Assembly: GCA_002633005.1 (NCBI GenBank)
Contig: NMRA01000227.1
Location: 444,219-508,218, forward strand
Direction: 5' to 3'
Origin: Phoronis australis
Lineage: Eukaryota > Phoronida > Phoronidae
Length of the DNA: 64,000 nucleotides
The notes under the pieces are model-generated. The model did no database searches and was not told the origin of the DNA. It was given only the letters and a program-made list of their open reading frames with translations. Of this stretch, positions 47,642-57,212 are shown one piece after another (positions within the stretch are counted from its first letter, which is position 1; each line of letters starts with the position of its first letter). Position numbers and translations under genes: made by a program.

Positions 47642-48912
47642 AATGTTGTCTTTATGATGTCTATGTTAACCTGTCATATTGTGTCATGTTGTCTTTATGA
47701 TGACTACATTAACCTGTCATATTGTGTCATGTTGTCTTTATAATATCTACATTAACCTGTCATATTGTATCATGTTGTCTAAATAATATCTACATTAACC
47801 TGTCATATTGTGTCATGTTGTCTTTGTGTGGCTGGTTGCATGAAACAGACCCAAATAGGGACTCTAATAAGATCCTTAAGTCTTTTTGCGTATTTGTATT
47901 TTTATGTACTCACAGATGCAATATTTTTTCTATCATTTCACCTTTATTGTGAGCTACTATTTGATAATTGACATTTTCTAATAATATAACTAAAAACTGA
48001 GCCCACAGTTCATTGAAAATAAATATGGACCCAGTCTTTAAATTGGGGGCGTTCCATGAAAAGATCCTAAATTATTTTCGATAATATTGACAATTCAACA
48101 CCAAGTTCACTCTTGATTTGCATCAAAATCAAAAGTTGACTTAGTAATGAAACTAAAACAATAAAAGAAAGGACAGTCAATATTTTCACAAGTTCAAAAA
48201 TATGCAGTAGATTTAGGGAACTTAGTTGAGTCCTTATTTGGGACTGTTTTATGCAACCGGGCAATGATGTCTACATTAGCCTGTAAGATTGTGTTATGTT
48301 GTTTTATAATGTCTACATTACCAGTCATATTGTGTCATGTTGTCTTTATTGTGTCTACATTAACTTGTCATATTGTGTCATGTTGTTTTATGATGTGTAC
48401 ATTAACCTGTCATATTGTGTCATGTTGTTTTATGATGTCTAAATTAACCTGTCATGTTGTGTTATGTTGTTTTATGTCTACAATAACCTATCATAGTGTG
48501 TCATGTTATATTGTGTGATGTTGTCTTGTGATGTCTGCATTAACTTGTCATATTGTGTCATACTGTCTTCATAATGTCTACAGTAACATGTTACATTGTG
48601 TCATGTTGTCTTTACGATGTTTACATTAACCTGCCATATTGTGTCATGTTGCTTTATGATGTCTACATTAACTTGTTGTGTTGTTTTATGATAACTGATT
48701 AACCTATCATATTATGTCATGTTGTCTTTATGATGTCTACATTAACCTGTCATATTGTGCCATGTTGTTTTATGATGTCTACATTAACCTGTCACATTGT
48801 GTCATGTTGTCTTTATATTGTCTACATTAACCTGTCACATTGTGTCATGTTGTTTTATGATGTCTACATTAACCTGTCACATTGTGTCATGTTGTTTTAT
48901 GATGTCTATGTT
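47642..48912. repeat. Intronic 43-44 bp minisatellite, interrupted by an inverted-repeat element
   Basis: The unit is approximately TGTTGTCTTTATGATGTCTA, CATTAACCTGTCATATTGTG, TCA. It occupies 47642-47830 and 48265-48912, about 19 units in all, within the large intron of the ankyrin/SOCS gene. Translations of it are cysteine-rich repeats without meaning. The interruption at 47831-48261 is a separate element. Confidence 0.92.
47831..48261. mobile_element. MITE-like element with about 65-70 bp terminal inverted repeats
   Basis: The left end (GGTTGCATGAAACAG then ACCCAAATAGGGACTC) and the reverse complement of the right end (GGTTGCATAAAACAG then TCCCAAATAAGGACTC) agree at most positions, and weaker similarity continues inward for some 30 bp. 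The 431-bp element sits inside the minisatellite array, which continues on both sides. No coding capacity; superfamily and target duplication not determined. Confidence 0.7.
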
Positions 48913-49329
48913 CGTGACTTTACCAGACGTAGAGGGTTGTGAGCGTGTGATAACATCTAGCTCCCTTGTTAACTGCCAAGCACAGTCTTTTGTCTGGTAT
49001 GATAACAAGAAGGCAAATTACCTACCAGGCTTATTACAGACCACGTGTGAATGCAGTGAAACCCAGAGCGAATTGGTACGTTCAGAAAGAATAGATTGTC
49101 GTAACTTCGGTTGTAGTTGGGCGATTTTGGTAATTCAAAAACTAAACGTGATCAGCATTTGACAAGTAATTCAGAATTGCTGTTGGCTTATGTTCAAATA
49201 TGTTATAACTTAACTTTTATTTTTAATAGCACAGACCCGTCAGGCTAGATACGATCTTATTGGAGATTAGAGCAACTGTCAAACAAAAGAGAGCTGGCCC
49301 TCCAACCATAAATGCTAGAATGGAGTTGA

Positions 49330-49584
49330 TCAGTCGTGTAAGATGTTGGCTACAGGGGTCATCTTGCCAACATGTTGTTGGGCTATAGAATTGAACAAGT
49401 TGGGATCAACGGGAAAACGCCGGAATGAAACTTTGCCTCCAGGGTCCACACTGCACACCTGACAACTTTTGATAATGTGGAACAAAGAAGATTTAACAAC
49501 CACATGTGTGGCTAGTAATTCTTTCCGTCTAGTCGGCATTGTCCAGTGAACACTGGGGCAAGTTGTCATAAAACAACTTATCAT
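49330..49584 (-). CDS. Hypothetical ORF in intron, 84 codons
   Basis: A minus-strand frame starts MISCFMTTCPSVHWTMPTRR and contains CQVCSVDPGGKVSFRRFPVD. It is in the same orientation as the surrounding ankyrin gene and is not part of a tandem repeat. It has no ankyrin character and no matching splice phase, so it is not placed in the gene. Could be a decayed element fragment or chance. Confidence 0.18.
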   Translation of the reverse strand: MISCFMTTCPSVHWTMPTRRKELLATHVVVKSSLFHIIKSCQVCSVDPGGKVSFRRFPVDPNLFNSIAQQHVGKMTPVANILHD

Positions 49585-49747
49585 GCCTCCATACGGTGTG
49601 GTATGTTGTCACACATGTGCAAAGTTACCCCAAAAAAAATCAAGGGTGTCCAAATCATTACTGAACCTGGTGACAACTTATTCTAGAAGTGACATGTTCT
49701 AGGCTAAGTGGTAGTGCGGACAACACTATAGATAATAAATCAATGAA

Positions 49748-50110
49748 AGCGCTCCAAGGAGCGACACTTGGAGAAATTAACCAAAAAATTCACGTTACAG
49801 ATGACCAGAAAAGACGACGACAAAGATGATGACGAAGATGACAGCTATGACGACGATGGTGGTGATGATGGACAATGCAAGTTATGATATCATTCATATG
49901 ATGAACGTAGATGTCAGAAATCACTAAGAGATAGGCTACAGTCTTGAGCGACACTTGGCGAAATTAACTGAAGAAAAGACAACGTCGGAGATGATGACAA
50001 AGATAACAAATATGATGATGGTGTTGGAGATGATGAACAACATCGTAACATTCATATGACGAACTTAGATGTCATAAATCAATAAGAAATAGGCTACAGT
50101 CTAGTTCAAT
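49748..50110. repeat. Diverged tandem duplication, about 185 bp, GAT/GAC-rich
   Basis: GAGCGACACTTGG(A/C)GAAATTAAC occurs at about 49758 and 49948, each followed by a GATGATGACGA-type purine-rich tract, then ACATTCATATGA-GAAC, TTAGATGTCA and AATAGGCTACAGTCT-type words in the same order. Confidence 0.8.
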
Positions 50111-50485
50111 AGAAGCTAAACCAACATCAACGCAGCAAGAGCGCTCAACAAAGGAACAGCGTTATCAGAAAATCTCAAACAACTCATAAAGTAGACGTCT
50201 TAGCAAAAAATGGAAAACATATTCTGAAAGCCCGTTAAAAATTCTATCTAAATTGATAGTATCACACAATTCCGTAATTTTTTTCGGAAAAAAATGAAAT
50301 TTTGTGTTTTTTAAAAGAAATTTAAAGTCAAATATCTCGAAAACGGTAAGTCTGAGAAAAAAATTGTTACAGTTCATTTTAAAGAATATACCTGAGAGAA
50401 TCCACATGCAAAAATTCATGTCATTTTTTTCTCCCGTTTAAGCGGCACCTCAGCACAACTGAAAATAGGTCAACATGCACCAGAA

Positions 50486-50813
50486 CCGCCATCTTGAAAG
50501 CAACTTCCGGTTTTTTGGCCTTGTATAACAGCGAATCATAAAAAACTAACAACTGCAAAAATTCAAAGGAATTGGTCCTATATTGCGCCCTCTACAGGAG
50601 AAAGCGTTTTTTCCCGACATCGAGGTGCGCATGCGCGAATGCCAATATTTCCGCCATCTTTACCTGGAAGTAAACAATTTTCGGTACACATGTAGTGCAC
50701 ATCCGGTCCATTAATTGTACTGAGTTTCAAATCTGTACGTAAAAAATTGTAGCCTCCAGAAGCCTTTGAATCTTAAAATGGAAACAAAATGGCCACCACA
50801 GCCGCCATCTTGG
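50486..50813. promoter_or_regulatory. Cluster of promoter-type motifs (YY1-, ETS-, NRF1-, CTCF-like)
   Basis: Within 330 bp there are three CCGCCATCTT words (50486, 50651, 50802; the YY1 pattern in reverse). There is also an ETS-type ACTTCCGG (50503), GCGCCCTCTAC (50585, reverse of a CTCF-like core) and a perfect NRF1 palindrome, TGCGCATGCGCGA (50626-50638), followed by GCCAAT. These are typical of TATA-less housekeeping promoters. The cluster is intronic, 150-500 bp downstream of the exon at 50981-51132, so it could drive an internal transcript. However, the third YY1-like word belongs to repeat R4 and others may also be repeat-derived. Confidence 0.35.
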
Positions 50814-50945
50814 ATCCGTACTTCTGGAACTACGTGTAATGTGTAAATTTCGTTATGATCGGATGAAAATTGCGACCTGTATCGCGTGAACGAACAAATA
50901 AAAAAAAAACTTGATGGAAGAGCAACATACTTATTTCGCCAAGTA
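50715..50945 (-). repeat. Hairpin-bearing repeat R4, copy 2
   Basis: Read on the minus strand from 50945: ACTTGGCGAAATAAG, TTGCTCTTCCATCAAG, a T-run, GATACAGGTCGCAATTTTC and ATCCGATCATAACGAAATTT, the same order as in the copy at 8226-8395. Beyond the point where that copy is cut by an N, this one continues with AAGATGGCGGC. The initial palindrome is only half present here. Confidence 0.65.
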
Positions 50946-50980
50946 ATTAAGATATCATTGCAAGGATACTGGAAACTGAC

Positions 50981-51132
50981 CTGCTTCCAGTAACATTCTA
51001 ACACATTCTGTATATCCAGACTTAACAGCACTCAGCAACCCTCTGTTGATTTCTTTAACACTAACACTACCAGGGACAGCAAGAAGCAGCTTAACTACCC
51101 GCACACTGTTTCTTTCCACTGCGTCAGAAATA
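50981..51132 (-). CDS. Ankyrin repeat and SOCS box protein, upstream exon
   Basis: A 152-nt exon with acceptor TTATTTTGTAG before 51132 and donor GCAG/GTCAGT after 50981. It encodes ISDAVERNSVRVVKLLLAV and GLLSAVKSGYTECVRMLLEA, about one and a half ankyrin repeats. The terminal G joins the GA of the next exon to complete Gly in the signature LLEAGANPN. The three exons plus two borrowed bases total 1200 nt, exactly 400 codons including stop, so the phase is consistent throughout. The exon starts at the third base of a codon, so at least one more 5' exon exists. None was found, and it may lie beyond the retroelement block starting near 51.7 kb or outside the window. Confidence 0.82.
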
Positions 51133-51646
51133 CTACAAAATAAAAAAATAAATTTAAAGAATTCAAAGAACAGGTGAGATTTAAAGAGTTTTGACACAAA
51201 CCCGTGCCAACAGGTTGTTTTTTATCATTAATTGTGTGGTGATCCCCCCACAACATCCTAGGTCCACCAGTGACTTGTATGATTATTCAGTACAATACCA
51301 TTGTCTTTGGTGACTGGCTGTATTTTTTCTCGGTTATCTTACATGTTCCAAAGAGAAATCAGTGCTAAATACATGACTGTCTGTGCTGCAAAAAGTTGCA
51401 GTATCACACACAGGAGGTTACAGAAAAAAATTATTTCATTTAGATAATGTGAATGCATTAGAGATTTTGGGCTATCAACTTTTCAAGGATTCCATAAAAA
51501 CTGGTCTTTTGTCTAAATTCCAGTGCAGTGGGAAGTTTAGAGGAAACGTAACAATAGTGCCCCACAACTAAGTCAATACAAGAAGTAATTTATGACACAC
51601 AAAGTCAATATTGAAGAATTGTATTTATAAACTGGGAGGAAAACGG

Positions 51647-51660
51647 CCACAAGGTGGCAG
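51647..51660 (+). promoter_or_regulatory. CTCF-consensus-like site
   Basis: CCACAAGGTGGCAG matches the commonly quoted CTCF core (CCACNAGGTGGCAG) at every fixed position. It lies just upstream of the known ankyrin-gene exons and next to the retroelement block. Occupancy is unknown. Confidence 0.4.
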
Positions 51661-51749
51661 CATAATACGGTAAAGATTATAGATACTATTGGCACCACTG
51701 CTCTTTTTTAAAAACCAGCTTAAACTTGCAACAATAACCTTAATAAATA

Positions 51750-52387
51750 GAAACACTCCTGGGTATGGGCACATCATTAGCCTTGGTTGCCAGTTGAAGC
51801 CAGTGCAATTACTCCGGGTTAACCTTTGCCGCGGTTAACGACACATTGTTGGGGAGCTCATGTTGTTCCTATACTTCCTTCAGTACGGAATCGGAAAGTT
51901 TGTTCCGAAATAGTGTTTGACAAATATTAGTGCAAGCTTGTCACAAACCCACAGGCCCACTGCCTCCCGATCCTCAATATAATCAACTATTTCATCGAAT
52001 AAGGCGTCCTCCGCCGGCCCCTGACTGGCAACAGTTACCGGGGCACACAGGTCATCGATCATATCCGACACATTCACAACACTGGGGTAACCTCCCGGGC
52101 TCCAGAGGTGCACAATAGTTTGCAGATTGGTCAAAATCCACCTCCGCCGCACCCTGAGCCTGTAATTCTGATGCTAACACTGCCTTATTAATCTCCGTTA
52201 TTTGTGCACGGAGATCTTGTGGCTGCACGGGAGTATCTCCTTGAGCATGAGCACATAGTTCCATTTCCAGAGTGCCAGCGTGCGTCGTGGCTAGTGAGGA
52301 CTGCCCCGCTGGAGTGTCCGCACATTTTACTTTGTCAAGTTTTTCAGATTCTGTTTTCGTGGAACCCCGCGCCATCAAATGTGCCAC
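51750..52387 (-). pseudogene. DIRS/Ngaro-like retroelement gag-like ORF, decayed fragment
   Basis: The minus strand is read from ATG at 52387 or 52372 (MARGSTKTESEKLDKVK). It runs in one frame to about 52090 and switches frame near 52085. It continues through MIDDLCAPVTVASQG and VCDKLALIFVKHYF to a stop at 51880. A further stretch near 51800-51840 reads KVNPE, stop, LHWLQLATKAND. A VNPE-x-W...L...TK..D pattern preceded by a helical acidic region is what I know from the first ORF of DIRS-like tyrosine-recombinase retroelements in marine animals. The copy has at least one frameshift and two stops. No reverse transcriptase or recombinase part is present. Confidence 0.45.
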
Positions 52388-53029
52388 AAAGATTAATAAG
52401 TACTACACGCGAGCTCGCTGTGCATAAGGCAAATCAATGAAAAAAGCGAGGACAACATGTGTAAAAGTAGTATTGTACAACATGCCCTATGCGATGCGTA
52501 GTCAAATGTGATTGGTTGCACCAAATCACAAATTCACGATAAAATTCGGCCCAAAAAAACTACTGGTGCAAATCATCGGACCACGAACGAAGGCCAGGCA
52601 CCAAGGAATAAAAGTTCACTCCAGAAACAAAGTTATGGGATGTCTTGTGTAACAAGTGACACGACCGAGGGATATGGTTCTCGTACGTCTAGCAGTGAAA
52701 CGTCACACCCCACAGCTCAGCTATGACAGGGAGGGTCAGTGGCTAAAGAAGTGATGACCCAAAATGATTCGCCATCAAAATGAATGTTGGCAGTGCCGAA
52801 AAAGCACGGGTGCATATAGTTAACTCTGACAAACAGAAACAGCACCCAACATATCTTAGTGTCCAAACAAGTCAGCAACACGAACGAAAAGATAGAAAAC
52901 ACAGCAAACAACTCCAAAAAAAACAAAAGATAAAAAAAATGTCAAAACATCATCAGAATGCACACACTAATGATTCATCAGATCTGCACACGCATCTCAT
53001 GTAACAGGAACTCTGAAAATACAGAGCTT
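52388..53029. other. Non-coding between retroelement fragments
   Basis: Some open frames are present, but an A-rich tract (52900-52945) and no domain argue against a gene. Confidence 0.35.
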
Positions 53030-53195
53030 TTTACAGAGGCAAACATAAAAATCCAACACAGCCACTGGGGGAGGGGCACATCGGTAGTCGGATCAATCCA
53101 AAATTCTTCGTCATCATTTGTTGTCAGCTTCATAGAACACACCTGCCATATCTTAAGATTCAGCATGAGGATTACGAGATACAGTAGGGATATAC
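53030..53195 (+). repeat. Modular repeat R5, fragment (copy 3)
   Basis: Contains AGCCACTGGGGGAGGGGCAC (a CTCF-like module start with an insertion), GGTAGTCGGATC, TTGTTGTCAGCTTCATA and ACGAGATACAG, in the order seen in the two long R5 copies. Confidence 0.6.
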
Positions 53196-53716
53196 TTAGC
53201 CACTCGTCCAGTCGCCAATGCGAGTAAAAATGTTGCTGGGCAAGTAGATATTGTCTTCACGGTTGCCGAGGTGGCGAGCAAATTTTCAGAGCGCAACAGC
53301 ACTATTTCATTTCCTAGATGAACATGAATAAATTTGCTCCTCCTTGTGGTATTTTTATCATGAATTTAAGGTTCAGTTTGGTCAGCGTGTCGATGCTCCG
53401 GCAGTGAAAAACATCCGGGGGCGCTGTGCGATCCAACCAATTCAGTAGATGTCACTCGTTACGCGATTCGTCTTGACAAGAGATTACAGTCAGGTTGGTC
53501 ATGCACAAAAGAATTTGTGGACTAGTCCGAAACGAAGAAAAAGGGGGGAAGGCCGGTCCATGTGCTCATACCATATTCCTTGGAACTGATTTCTTATTGT
53601 AATGTACAATGTCATTTTAGCCAAATTTATTTTATAAATAATAACATTGAAAACACGTTTAAATGGGTTTCCTTGTTATCATTTTTAGCAAAGTAAAATA
53701 TCGCAATTTTAGCCAG
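53196..53716. other. Non-coding; no gene seen
   Basis: Nothing supportable between the R5 fragment and the LTR. Confidence 0.4.
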
Positions 53717-53827
53717 TGCCAGATAAACTAGAGTTGTAAGTTTAACGAGTTTAATTCCCAGCCGACAACACAACGAGGTGGAGCCGGAAGGGCTCTCACC
53801 AAACACAGTTGTATGAATAACAATGCA
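53717..53827 (-). repeat. Outer element 3' LTR
   Basis: Begins TGCCAGATAAACTAGAG and ends AATAACAATGCA on the plus strand; partner of 60455-60564. The shared interior includes GGAGCCGGAAGGGCTCTCAC, itself containing an inverted pair (GAGCC / GGCTC). No good polypurine tract precedes it on the minus strand. Confidence 0.8.
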
Positions 53828-53933
53828 ATTTAGTGATTACCTCTTGTGTCACAGAACATGAGGTGAACTTACACTAAGAATAGGTAGTAGAAAACAAAAA
53901 TAGTAAACACAGTGCTAATAAGTTACTATGGTG

Positions 53934-54356
53934 TTAACAAAGTACAAAGTAGCTAAAATCAGTCATAAAGCCAATCGTCCGTTTGCCAATGAGGTTTGTG
54001 GCGCAGTCGTTGTGATCTTCTCTGGGCCTCTGGATGAGCAGGGAAGACGTGGGTTCAACAGCAGGCATTGTCGTAGAACCAAGCTGGTGGGATGCATCAG
54101 GGGAAGGAACGATGGTAGATGGCACAGCTGGAGTGGCAAGTGGGCCGCGTGAAGGTAATACACCGTTGTTGCACCATGGACCTGGATCACAGGACGAGGG
54201 CAATGATGAAACGGATACTGGAACAGCGGAAGACGGTGGGAACTCGTCATCATCGTGGCCACAAGGGGCAGTGACAGGTGATGCAGCTGGAATGTCAGTA
54301 ATCTCTGACGGAACACGGTAACACTCGCTGCGTTTGACACGGTAAGTAAGAAGCAT
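53934..54356 (-). pseudogene. Outer element: C-terminal tail of Pol
   Basis: The frame begins with VKRSECYRVPSEI, a basic stretch of the kind found after the integrase core, followed by a long Pro/Ser-rich tail. It is out of frame with the integrase core because of the 16-bp triplication at 54450-54497; discounting two copies (32 bp) makes the two frames agree. The N-terminal Met is internal and not a real start. Confidence 0.55.
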
Positions 54357-54449
54357 TACCTAACTGATCTCCAGAAAATTTCCGAACACTTAACATACGC
54401 CATCGGAAGCAAACACGAGGTATCGTGGACGGCCTCTGGTCTTGTCCCT

Positions 54450-54497
54450 ATCAGAGTAGAGGTAAATCAGAGTAGAGATAAATCAGAGTAGAGGTAA
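54450..54497. repeat. 16-bp unit in three copies inside integrase region
   Basis: ATCAGAGTAGAGGTAA occurs three times in tandem (one copy with a single substitution). It lies in Pol coding sequence and shifts the frame. Confidence 0.9.
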
Positions 54498-54556
54498 ATG
54501 ATATCGCCGATGGATGCGTCGCATTCTACTTCCTGGTTGGCCAAAGGAGCCTTGGA

Positions 54557-55582
54557 TCATGCACTGGGTCCATAGTTGATGGAGCGCCGTTGTCGTTGGG
54601 AAGAGATCAACAAGTTGTCATGAATTGGTATTTGGGAATTAGTGAACTGGTCGCGCTGAAACCACATCACTCTGGCAGACAATCCAGTGGAGCGAAGGCG
54701 GCTGTTCAATCGAGCAACAGCTACGGCCAGCTGTAAGGAACTGACATTGCCGGCTCCATGCTTATCACGCAGTAACTCGTGTGACAACTCCTGTATGGCC
54801 TTCTCTGCGACAGGGTTATGGTTGGGATTCTTGATGCGTCCGATCTCAACTGAAATGCGATGATGTTCTAGGAGTTTGTCCTTTTGAAGAGCCTGGAAGC
54901 TTGAAGCCGGATCTGTACGGATAACTGCATGAGGGCCGTCTAACGAGCGCAGTTCGAGACACATTTGGAGAAGACCATTTCGAAGATCTTCGTGGCATTC
55001 AGTAGCAATGATACAAGCCGCTGTGTAAGAAGAGACGCACTCTCGGAGAACCAAAATCAGCTGTCGCTCGCGCTTCATGACGTCACCTGCAAATGACGTC
55101 CCAACGGTCGCAGGTGTATCAGAGGTACTCTGCAGGGTCGTGGTTTTGGGGAAAGAGCGCATTCAACAACACTGATGGCACATGCGTGTGCAACGATCAA
55201 TGGCAGACTCTAAATCACGTGCAAAGAAGTACCGTTGGGTGACGAGTTGATGGGAGGTGGGGTGATCCAGCCGTAAATGAAGTGCCATGAGAAAGCCGTA
55301 CAAGATGGGACGTGGAACGATGATGCGTTCTTCACGAGCGACGAGAGGCTTGCCTTGCCAAGCCACAAGTAAACCATCTGACGCGATAGTGGCGACGTTG
55401 AGATAGCGTTTGACATCTCGAGTGTTGGTGTCTCTCTTGGAGGGCCACATCCCTTGGTTGAGATGAGTCTTGCCATAACTCGGGAGACTCGGACTGAAGG
55501 GATAACCAAGATAACCTCGTGGTGAACGGAAGTTTGAGTTCTTCCTGAGGGACCTCGGCAGCAGTCGCATGGAGCACCACAC
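54557..55582 (-). pseudogene. Outer element: integrase
   Basis: A single minus-strand frame with one in-frame stop at 55163-55165. The first part carries the HHCC zinc-binding module (LHLRLDHP and CTRMCHQC). The second carries the catalytic core with the acidic residues of a DDE integrase: Asp in GTSFAGDV, Asp in VIRTDPASSF, and Glu in NPVAEKAIQEL. It is one frame away from RNase H, with the shift near 55470. The stop at 54557-54559 truncates the C-terminal domain. In the family this enzyme inserts the cDNA into host DNA; this copy cannot be functional. Confidence 0.8.
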
Positions 55583-55958
55583 AATCTTCCAGAGTGTTCA
55601 CGAAAAGGCACACTTGGCAAGAAGCGTCGGTGCACTCTTGGCTGTGGCGACTCGCAAAGTATGAGACGACGTTAGTGGCACCAAATATGTTCTGAACGAT
55701 AGGTTGATAGCGAGAAACGGTGGAGAAAAACGTCGACACGCGAGGACTGACTGAGAATTCGCCCCTGCAGAGTTTCTCGAAAGGTTGTACACAAGGCTTG
55801 CTGTCAGTAAGTATGATAGCAGGATGCGCTGACTGAATCAGACAAGGGCTAAAATGTTTCACGGTAGCAGCAATAGCGAGGGCTTCAATTTCGCATGGAA
55901 GCCAAGTAACTTGACATGATTTCAGTTTCGCACTGAAAAAGCCGTAGACACGTGGCAT
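55470..55958 (-). pseudogene. Outer element: RNase H region
   Basis: Follows the reverse transcriptase in the same frame after a TAG at 55962-55964. The RNase H acidic residues appear in order: Asp in IVTDTSAKHP (still on the RT side), Glu in LPCEIEALAI, and Asp in IILTDSKPCV. A Cys-rich linker (CTDASCQVC) follows. The domain degrades the RNA strand of the RNA/DNA hybrid. Confidence 0.7.
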
Positions 55959-55961
55959 GTC

Positions 55962-57212
55962 CTATGAGAGATACAGTGTACCAGCGATGCCCGGGTGTTT
56001 GGCGGAGGTATCCGTGACTATCCACAGCTGATCATCCGGTCTGGGTAGAGTGATAGTTTTATGCGTGGACAATGCCTGTTGGGCTGAGGTGGAGGCAACA
56101 TGTAACTCATCGGTCCAGGTAATGCGGTCTTTGGAATCGCATTCCGATATAGAGGAGTCCAGTGAGGCGATGAAAAAAGCACAGTAAGGCAGGACTCTCG
56201 ACATAGCTTTCACGGCTCCGATGAAGGATCTCATTTGTCGAACAGTACCAGGTTTGGGACAAGACGAGAGAGCAATTATCTGATGTGAGCTAGCTTGTAA
56301 AGTACCCATCTCCCAAATCCAGCCGAGGACTTCTGTGCGTCGTGGGGTTATGACTGTCTTTGTAGAAGATAGACGGAGATCAGCCGTTGACAATGCATAT
56401 AGCACCCTTTTCCACTTGGTAATCAACTCTGTGATAGTCTGACCACCACAGTATAAGTTGTCAGTGAACTTGGTGACAGCTCCTTCTTCCAAAAGCTCTC
56501 CCAATACACGACACGTCAACTCTTCCAAAGCGGTTTCCGAACCGGGCATACCCATGGCGCAGCGTGCGTAAACACGGATACCTCGGAAAGGTGTGGATAT
56601 GCCACAATATTTCATGGACTCTCGTGACAAAGGAATTTGATAGAAGGCACTCGTAAGATCAGTCTTGATGATGTACTTCCATTGAGCAATCTTCCGAAGC
56701 ACGGAATCTACGTCAGGTATGAGAGATGGTTGGGGCTTGGCGTACCAGCCAACGTCTGCAAATGCTGTAACTAAAAGAAGACCTCCGTGGGGCTTCTTGA
56801 CTAGAAACGAGGGATTAAGATATTCTACTGTAATACCAACATCCTCTGAACGAGCGAATACTCCCAGGAGCTCCAGCTCGTTGAATTTTTGTTGCAATTC
56901 CAGGAGCTTGTCCTTGGAGTATTGGGGGAGGTGACCTTTCCTCTGTGGAGGTTGTGTAGGACCCATGTTGACAACGGCCTCAAACGGGCCTGCGGAGCCG
57001 TTGTACCCGGGATATTGTGGATCAAATACATGAGCAAATTCTCGATGCAGGGTGTGGAACCTATCCCAATCTGCAGCATGCCGAATATTGTCCGGATCAA
57101 CGGCAACGAAGTGATGATGATCTAAGGTGGTTTTGGGGGATGAGATACAATGGGGGGCTGTCGGGATCCAGATGGAACCTCTGAAGAAGTGAACACGGTG
57201 TGTACCTGGCAA
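55962..57212 (-). pseudogene. Outer element: reverse transcriptase
   Basis: A 416-codon frame containing the RT blocks in order: a KLLELQQKF thumb-approach segment (about residue 100), FLVKKPHGG (about 135), the first catalytic Asp in IIKTDLTSAFYQIPL (about 180), RCAMGMPGSETALE (about 220), FTDNLYCGG (about 245) and LGWIWEMG (about 290). The catalytic pair normally Asp-Asp is Asp-Asn here (Asn codon at 56457-56459), so polymerase activity should be lost. The LYCGG sequence after the catalytic box differs from the more usual Ty3 pattern and marks a distinct subfamily. Confidence 0.85.

Noticed and set aside
47831-48261. CRISPR array or similar spaced repeats with the flanking minisatellite
   Set aside because: Repeats are contiguous without unique spacers, the interruption has terminal inverted repeats, and the DNA is eukaryotic.
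48264-49162. Cysteine-rich repetitive reading frames on the plus strand (SCCFMMSTLTCHIV-type)
   Set aside because: They are direct translations of the 43-44 bp minisatellite; the unit length is not a multiple of three, and frames change between units. Not genes.
52052-52387. First exon of the ankyrin gene
   Set aside because: The position and strand fit, but the downstream peptide pattern (VNPE...TK..D) points to a DIRS-type retroelement and no donor gives the needed phase.
54034-54321. Gly/Asp-rich plus-strand frame of 95 codons
   Set aside because: Lies antisense to the Pol C-terminal tail of the LTR element; a shadow frame.
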